Positions 59,107-64,000 of a stretch of DNA of 64,000 bases are shown piece by piece (position 1 is the stretch's first letter; each line of letters starts with the position of its first letter). Source of the stretch: Lasiodiplodia sp. COLG20. Its lineage: Eukaryota > Ascomycota > Dothideomycetes > Botryosphaeriales > Botryosphaeriaceae. A program made the position numbers and the translations under genes. The notes below the pieces were generated by a model. The model was given only the letters and a program-made list of their open reading frames with translations, was not told the DNA's origin and searched no databases. The stretch spans positions 930,001-994,000 of the forward strand of contig VNWV01000004.1 in the NCBI GenBank assembly GCA_009801085.1. The letters are read 5' to 3'.

Positions 59107-61630
59107 ATGAGCATGCCAAAGCACCAAAGAACAGCTGTGGCTGACCCGCATCAAGGTGAAAATCTCCCAGCGTTCCTGCACCGCATCAACTTCAGCCTCG
59201 ACGCCGGGGGCGCACCCCGCAAGCCTTTGTCGGCTTCGCTGAACAGTGCTGCGTCAGGCCACACAGCCTTCGGGTCTCTCAGCTTCCCGCCACTGCAGAC
59301 GAAGACCAACGCATCGACGCCCAAAGTTTTCCATCCCTCCCAGTCGGTGTACTCCACCGAGGCTGCGCGGGAAAGCTCACTCAAGGCATCTGCCTCTCTC
59401 GACGGCCCTGTGCGCCAAACCTCACCCCTCCCACGCTTGAGTAAGACACCATAGACTCCCTCAAATTTTGAGCTGCTCTTTATGTAAAGGTAACAGCTAA
59501 ACGCAAATGTAGATCCTCAGCCCGATCTGCAAAAGGCTTCTGCCAAAGAAAGTCCTTCAACCTCCACCTCGGCATCCATCAAAGGCTCTGAGACACAGGC
59601 CCTCCATCACGAAGCTCCTCCATCGAATCCTTCCCGAAACAAACCCCACCACGAGCTTCCCGTGTACGCCTTAGCACAAACTCTTCGAGCAAGCTCCATA
59701 GGTGCCACAATGGCTCCAGGAATCCCGAGTGAGGCCAGTGGCCTTGGATGGAGCAAGTACGCTCCTACCGTTCAGAACGACGGATTGGCCAAGGGCGGTC
59801 TCAACAAGCGCACTGCCGAAAGCATCGCTCGCCAGGCTGAGATTGATGCCCGTTTGTCCAAGCTTCGTTCCCGTCGTGATCCCATAACTGAGCAGCGCGA
59901 TGAGGCTCGTCGCCTCGAACTAATTGCTTCCCAAAAGGCGGCAGAGGATGAACACACCCGCGTGAAGGCCGAGCGTGCCAAGCGTGAGAAAGAAGAGCAG
60001 GAGCGCCTCCAGCGTGAGAAGGAAGAAGCCGAGCGTCTCCAACGTGAGAAGGAAGAAGCCGAGCGTCTCCAACGTGAGAAGGAGGAGGCCGAGCGTCTTC
60101 GGCGTGAGAAGGAGGAAGCTGAGCGCCTTCAACGTGAGAAAGAAGAGGCTGAACGCCTCCAGCGCGAGAAAGAAGAAGCTGAACGCCTCCAGCGTGAAGA
60201 AGAGGAGGCCGAGCGGATCAAGCGCGAAAAGGAAGAGGCCGAAGAAGCTGCCCGTCGTGCCGCTCTCCACGAGCGTATCGACCAGGTGGAGGAAGACGGC
60301 TTGAGCAAGATCCAGACTATGCAAGTCGAGCTCCAGAAGAGCATTGAGGAGTCTACGATCCGCCAGCAGCGAATTTCCAACGACATGATCGCGAAAAAGA
60401 GCGAGATCAGCCAGGTTCAAGAGACCTTGCAACGCGTCCAGCACGAATTCAAGGAATTGCAGGATGCAGAGGTCTCCATCACGGCCAAGCTCGAGGCAGA
60501 CACCAGAGAGTGCGATGAGCTCCAGACAGCCAGTGAGCAGATCATTGAGCGCGCCTCCACTTTGCGGAAGGAAGTCGAGGAGAAGACTCTGAAGTCGCTC
60601 GATGAGATCGAGGCCTTTAAGCTGCCGGGCAATATCGAACAACAGACTGCTCCTGCTTTCAAGGACGACAAGCTAACGCCGCCTGATGACCAGTCCAGCA
60701 CGGATTCCTCAAGTGAGTCCGACGGTTCGTCTCAGGAACAAGCTTCACCTCATCACAATGATGACAAGACCAAGCAAGACATGACCGGCAATGACGGTGT
60801 TTTTCAGGGTGATGTAGTGCAGTCGAAGCCTAACATCGTGGAGAATGGCAAGGTCAAGAAAGTCATTTCCACTGAGCCAGTTTCAGCGCATCGGAAGGCC
60901 AACAGCAACCAGAGCCTGGAGAACAAGTTCAAGTTCGAAGAATGGCCTTCTCAAGAGGCGAGGCCTTTTGGTGGTAAGTGATACCCAATAAAATGCCTTT
61001 GATTATTGTTAACCCTATCATAGGAGCTCAGAAGCGTTTGGTCAAGTTGTACAACCTCCCCATTTCGTCCACTGTTGCGAATATCCAGGCTTTTGTCTGG
61101 GGCGGACGTATTGAGAAGATTGAGTACACGCCTGGCAATTCCTACGCGTGGATTCTCTTCATGCGCGGTCAGGACTGCGAGAAGTACTACAGTGATACGG
61201 CGAACGGCATCGAGCATCCTGATGGCAATCGCACCATCTGGGTTGAGTTGGGTGAGGCTGTTTCGGTCAATGAGACGCTTCGTGGCTTCTACGACGCCGG
61301 TCACACTCGTTGTGTTCGCGCTGTCGGTGCTGATGAGGATTGGGGCGAGACTGCTCTTGTCAAGCTTGCTTCGGCGAAGAAGCGCAAGCTGGAACGCATT
61401 GTCAACGGCGCCAACCCCAAGGGTGTAAGTGTCTGGTGTTCAAATGATGTCTGGGTAATTACTAATGCGGTGTCCAGCTTCGCGTGATCGAGTTCCGTTT
61501 CACCAACATCGTCGATGCTGGCCGTTTCAAGGTAGAGCTCCAGAACGACATTGACTGGGAGCACTGCAACATCTACTTCGGCACTGACCCCTGTGAGACC
61601 AACACCGGTGTCCACCTGGGCGTTCAGTGA
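59107..61630 (+). CDS. Unknown protein with charged helical repeats and RRM-like C-terminal region
   Basis: Four exons (59107-59440, 59513-60973, 61024-61424, 61478-61630) give 782 residues. Residues 1-200 are Ser/Pro-rich and disordered. From about 240 to 500 the protein is strongly helical and charged, including eight tandem copies of a 10-residue unit, ERLQREKEEA, at residues 275-354. More coiled coil follows (IDQVEEDGLSKIQTMQVELQ). After an acidic linker, the C-terminal 220 residues are well structured: RLVKLYNLP, then a helix, then SYAWILFMRG. This pattern is similar to the RNP2 and RNP1 strands of an RRM, though it is not a clear match. The ATG at 59107 is the first in frame; a second follows two codons later. 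No established family is recognised. Confidence 0.87.
60001..60240 (+). repeat. In-frame minisatellite, 8 x 30 bp
   Basis: Eight consecutive 30-base units with no gaps, each starting GAGCG or GAACG and encoding a variant of ERLQREKEEA. Differences are mostly at third codon positions; units 4, 7 and 8 have amino-acid changes. Confidence 0.9.
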
Positions 61631-61875
61631 ATTAACTTCAGTTCGCACGGACAAGGGTATCACACAGGCTTCTTTGATCATGGTTTCAATGGCGGGATGG
61701 TTTCCCATAATTACGAGAGGATTACTTGTTTCCTGCTGTTGCTTTCTCAACATCACTCTCCGTCTTTCCAGATAGGACAATAGCGATGTATCTCAAATGG
61801 CAGGAGAGGTAGAAGATCGAAATAGAAATGAAATTTCTCTTTGCTTCATCCCGTTCCCATATTACATAGGTATGA

Positions 61876-63114
61876 TCAGACGAGGGCGTCTGGGTTTTCT
61901 TGCATCCTCTTGGCCGTGCCGACGCCAGCAACACCTTCTTCTTGACTCTCGCCCAGCCAGGGCTTCTTAGCTTCTCCAAGGACGCTCTCAGAAAGGAAAT
62001 AGACGAACAGACCCAAGATGATCAGCACAAAAGCAATTGGATACATCCAGTGAACGGTGTAGTGGAAGACCTGGATGCCGATGATGACACCCCAGAAGTT
62101 ACCGGTCAGCAGGGAGATGTTGAAGAAGGCGGCGCTGGCGAGGCGGAACAGCAGCGGGGCAAGGCTGTAGAAGAGGAAGAGGATGAGGGTGTAGCCGGTC
62201 ATGTAACCGCCGACGGCCGAGTCCCAGGTGGCGGAGCGGAAGCTGGGGCGGTCGAAGATGGCGGCCTGGACGCCGTTGACGAACATGGCCCAGAAGCCGA
62301 GCTGGCCGAGGACCTCGTAGACGGGCCGCTTGGAGACGAGGAACTCCTCGAAGGTGTTGCAGACGCCGTAGAGGGCGGCGCCGAGGAGGGCGAAGAGGTC
62401 GCCCTTGAGCTGGTCGGCGGCCGGGCCCGTGTTGTTGGAGCCGGTGATGGTGTCGGAGGCCAGGAGGATGCCCATGCCGCCGATGCAGATGAGGATGCCG
62501 AGGTACTGCGTCAGGTGGTAGCGCACGCGCAGGAAGATGAGCGAGAGGGCGACGACGACGACGATGGCGAAGAAGTTGATGAGCTGCAGCGACAGGATGG
62601 TGGCGTAGCGGTAGCCGAGCACGACGAAGTAGTTGCCCTCGACGTCGAGGAAGGCGAGGATGAAGTAGCGCCAGCCGTCCTTGAGCACCATGGAGAAGTA
62701 GGCGCGCCAGCCGTACTTGTACACGGTGTAGGGCGTGTAGACGATGTTGAGCAGGACGTAGTTGAAGAAGGTCTGGAAGGCCGGGATCGAGGTGCCCTTC
62801 ATCGAGAGCAGCGTCGAGAAGGTGTTGGTCGAGGTGATGCACAGGGCCAGGATCTGGCCCAGCACCAGCGCGTACCAGAAGTACCGCGTCTTGAAGTAGG
62901 TCGTCTGGATGTTCAGCCAGCGTCGCCGCCGCGGCTTCTCGCCTTCGTGCTCCTCGGCGCCATTGCTGCCGGCGACCGGCGTCGTCGTCTCGACCAGCGC
63001 CGGCTTGATGTCGTCAGCCGTGGTGGTGGTGGTGGTGGTCGCGCCGTGCTGATCGTTGCTCGAGCTGGGACGTGCGGCATCCGCGGTGCTCGCGGTGATT
63101 TCGGTGGATGCCAT
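61876..63114 (-). CDS. SLC35F-type solute transporter (drug/metabolite transporter superfamily)
   Basis: A single exon of 412 residues. An N-terminal cytosolic tail of about 75 residues contains seven consecutive Thr from an ACC repeat and the basic stretch KPRRRRW. Ten hydrophobic segments follow, for example WYALVLGQILALCITSTNT, ILSLQLINFFAIVVVVALSL, LGILICIGGMGILLASD and IAFVLIILGLFVYFLSE. The blocks FFNYVLLNIVYTPYTVYKYG and LDVEGNYFVVLGYRYATILS are the signature of the SLC35F1/F2/F6 group (DUF914-like). The members are membrane carriers of mostly unknown substrate. A long open frame on the opposite strand is a shadow. Its 3' end is only about 245 bases from the coiled-coil gene, which converges with it. 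Confidence 0.92.
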   Translation of the reverse strand: MASTEITASTADAARPSSSNDQHGATTTTTTTADDIKPALVETTTPVAGSNGAEEHEGEKPRRRRWLNIQTTYFKTRYFWYALVLGQILALCITSTNTFSTLLSMKGTSIPAFQTFFNYVLLNIVYTPYTVYKYGWRAYFSMVLKDGWRYFILAFLDVEGNYFVVLGYRYATILSLQLINFFAIVVVVALSLIFLRVRYHLTQYLGILICIGGMGILLASDTITGSNNTGPAADQLKGDLFALLGAALYGVCNTFEEFLVSKRPVYEVLGQLGFWAMFVNGVQAAIFDRPSFRSATWDSAVGGYMTGYTLILFLFYSLAPLLFRLASAAFFNISLLTGNFWGVIIGIQVFHYTVHWMYPIAFVLIILGLFVYFLSESVLGEAKKPWLGESQEEGVAGVGTAKRMQENPDALV

Positions 63115-64000
63115 GATCTAAACACGTCCTACAGTATAGTGTCTCTTCTCCGCTGAGGCTGAGGCTACCAGAGCTCACACGCGGCGTGGGGTGTCTGCGG
63201 GCGAGGAAAACCCGACAGGAAAAACTGGCGGGATGGAAAGCACAGGGATGGGAGCTTTAGAACGGGCAGCGAGCGCAAAACTCCAGAAGTCGCTCGCTCG
63301 TTACTTGGCGGTGTTCCGCGAGGGGAAGAGGGCGAGATGTCGCGTGAAAGAGTTGGGCGTGCGGCGCGGCGACAGCTACTTTTTCACCAGGTACCGCAGT
63401 CCCGGCTCCGCACCACATGCACGCTTCTCGCCTCTTGGGCCCCGCTTCGGCACGTTCTAGCTCTCGGAGCAGGAGAAAAAGCATGGCGACTTTTCCGCCC
63501 GCCAAGAAGGCGGTGGGGAGGGTTTCGGCCGCTGGTTGGTCGAGATGGCGGGCGGAACTGGCAGATCGGTGGGACGCGGCCGTCGGCACGTTGCCTGTCT
63601 CGGCTTGGCGCATCGGCGCTGCCCGTCGAGCGGCTGATGGCTTCTGGAAGGTTAGCTGCATGGCAGGGATAATGACGCAGGGTGGGTTGCTATCGAAGGC
63701 CTCAGGCATCAATAGTTGATTGAGAAGGCGAAACATGAGTTGAACAACGTATCTTAATATCAATAACATCGAACGCGCCAATATCTAGATATTAAGCTAC
63801 ATTCATGCTTTCCAGAATGTTGTCATAAATCCACATACAGTTTTAAACTCATGTGTAGATCAAGGCACCTGTCGTGTTCTCTAAGACAGGTTGCGAAGGG
63901 GCAGAATCTGTTAATCGGCTGTGTTGTTAGCCATGGGACAGACGCCAGGAACCAGAGCTCTACAGCCCCCTCTCGCAACATATGTGGGTAGTTGAAGCTA
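63115..64000. other. Promoter region of the transporter gene and window end
   Basis: About 890 bases. The first half is GC-rich with overlapping short frames on both strands, and the last 300 bases are AT-richer. No gene or repeat is supported, and a gene could begin beyond the window. Confidence 0.45.

Noticed and set aside
60001..60240. Regular repeats as a CRISPR-like array
   Set aside because: The units are contiguous without spacers, are in frame in a eukaryotic gene and encode a helix.
61900..63156. 418-codon plus-strand frame opposite the SLC35F-type transporter
   Set aside because: Mostly Glu, Asp, Val and Gly, the reverse image of a membrane protein; not credible as a protein.

Overview
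The window is nuclear DNA from a filamentous ascomycete fungus (Pezizomycotina). Every confident gene is an ascomycete ortholog. Nearly all are split by short introns (mostly 49-134 nt) with GT donors, YAG acceptors and CTAAC/CTGAC-type branch sites. Coding regions are GC-rich and gene-free stretches are more AT-rich. The class cannot be fixed from sequence reading alone; Dothideomycetes is my guess. I see no intact transposon, no rRNA or tRNA gene, no CRISPR array and no viral gene.

About 23 protein-coding genes are supported, in this order (strand). 0.6-12.4 kb: pyruvate dehydrogenase E1 alpha (+), an F-box-like protein (+), bifunctional thiamine enzyme THI6 (-), Na+/phosphate symporter PHO89/pho-4 (+), a short-chain dehydrogenase (-). 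13.6-17.8 kb: a small Cys-rich protein (+), twinfilin (+), mitochondrial succinate-fumarate carrier (-). 20.9-30.6 kb: a Sec7-PH Arf exchange factor (-), pseudo-carboxypeptidase ECM14 (+), an unknown protein with a Cys/His-rich tail (-). 31.2-38.8 kb: a TMEM170-like membrane protein (-), peroxin 8 (+), a second F-box-like protein related to the first (-), TAH18 (-). 40.6-50.6 kb: a double-RRM protein (+), mitochondrial EF-G2/MEF2 (-), VPS17 (+), homoserine O-acetyltransferase MET2 (-). 52.9-63.1 kb: a cytochrome P450 (-), a GT69 glycosyltransferase (-), a coiled-coil protein with a minisatellite (+), an SLC35F-type transporter (-).

These are mainly housekeeping genes in mixed orientation and do not form an operon or a secondary-metabolite cluster. 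Local themes are mitochondrial metabolism (PDA1, carrier, MEF2), membrane traffic (Sec7-PH, VPS17, PEX8) and cofactor or amino-acid synthesis (THI6, MET2). Two divergent pairs share very short promoters: TMEM170-like/PEX8 (about 200 nt) and MEF2/VPS17 (about 225 nt).

The exon structures given were joined by hand from frame continuity and splice signals, and each has a total length divisible by three. The observations most worth checking are the divergent F-box-like paralog pair, three CACGTG sites upstream of the phosphate transporter, a perfect 38-bp palindrome, an exact 8 x 30-bp in-frame minisatellite, a 69-nt stop-free intron in the Sec7 gene, a conserved-looking Cys/His tail in an unknown protein, hidden first exons in MET2 and the TMEM170-like gene, and an orphan promoter-like element at about 19.55 kb.
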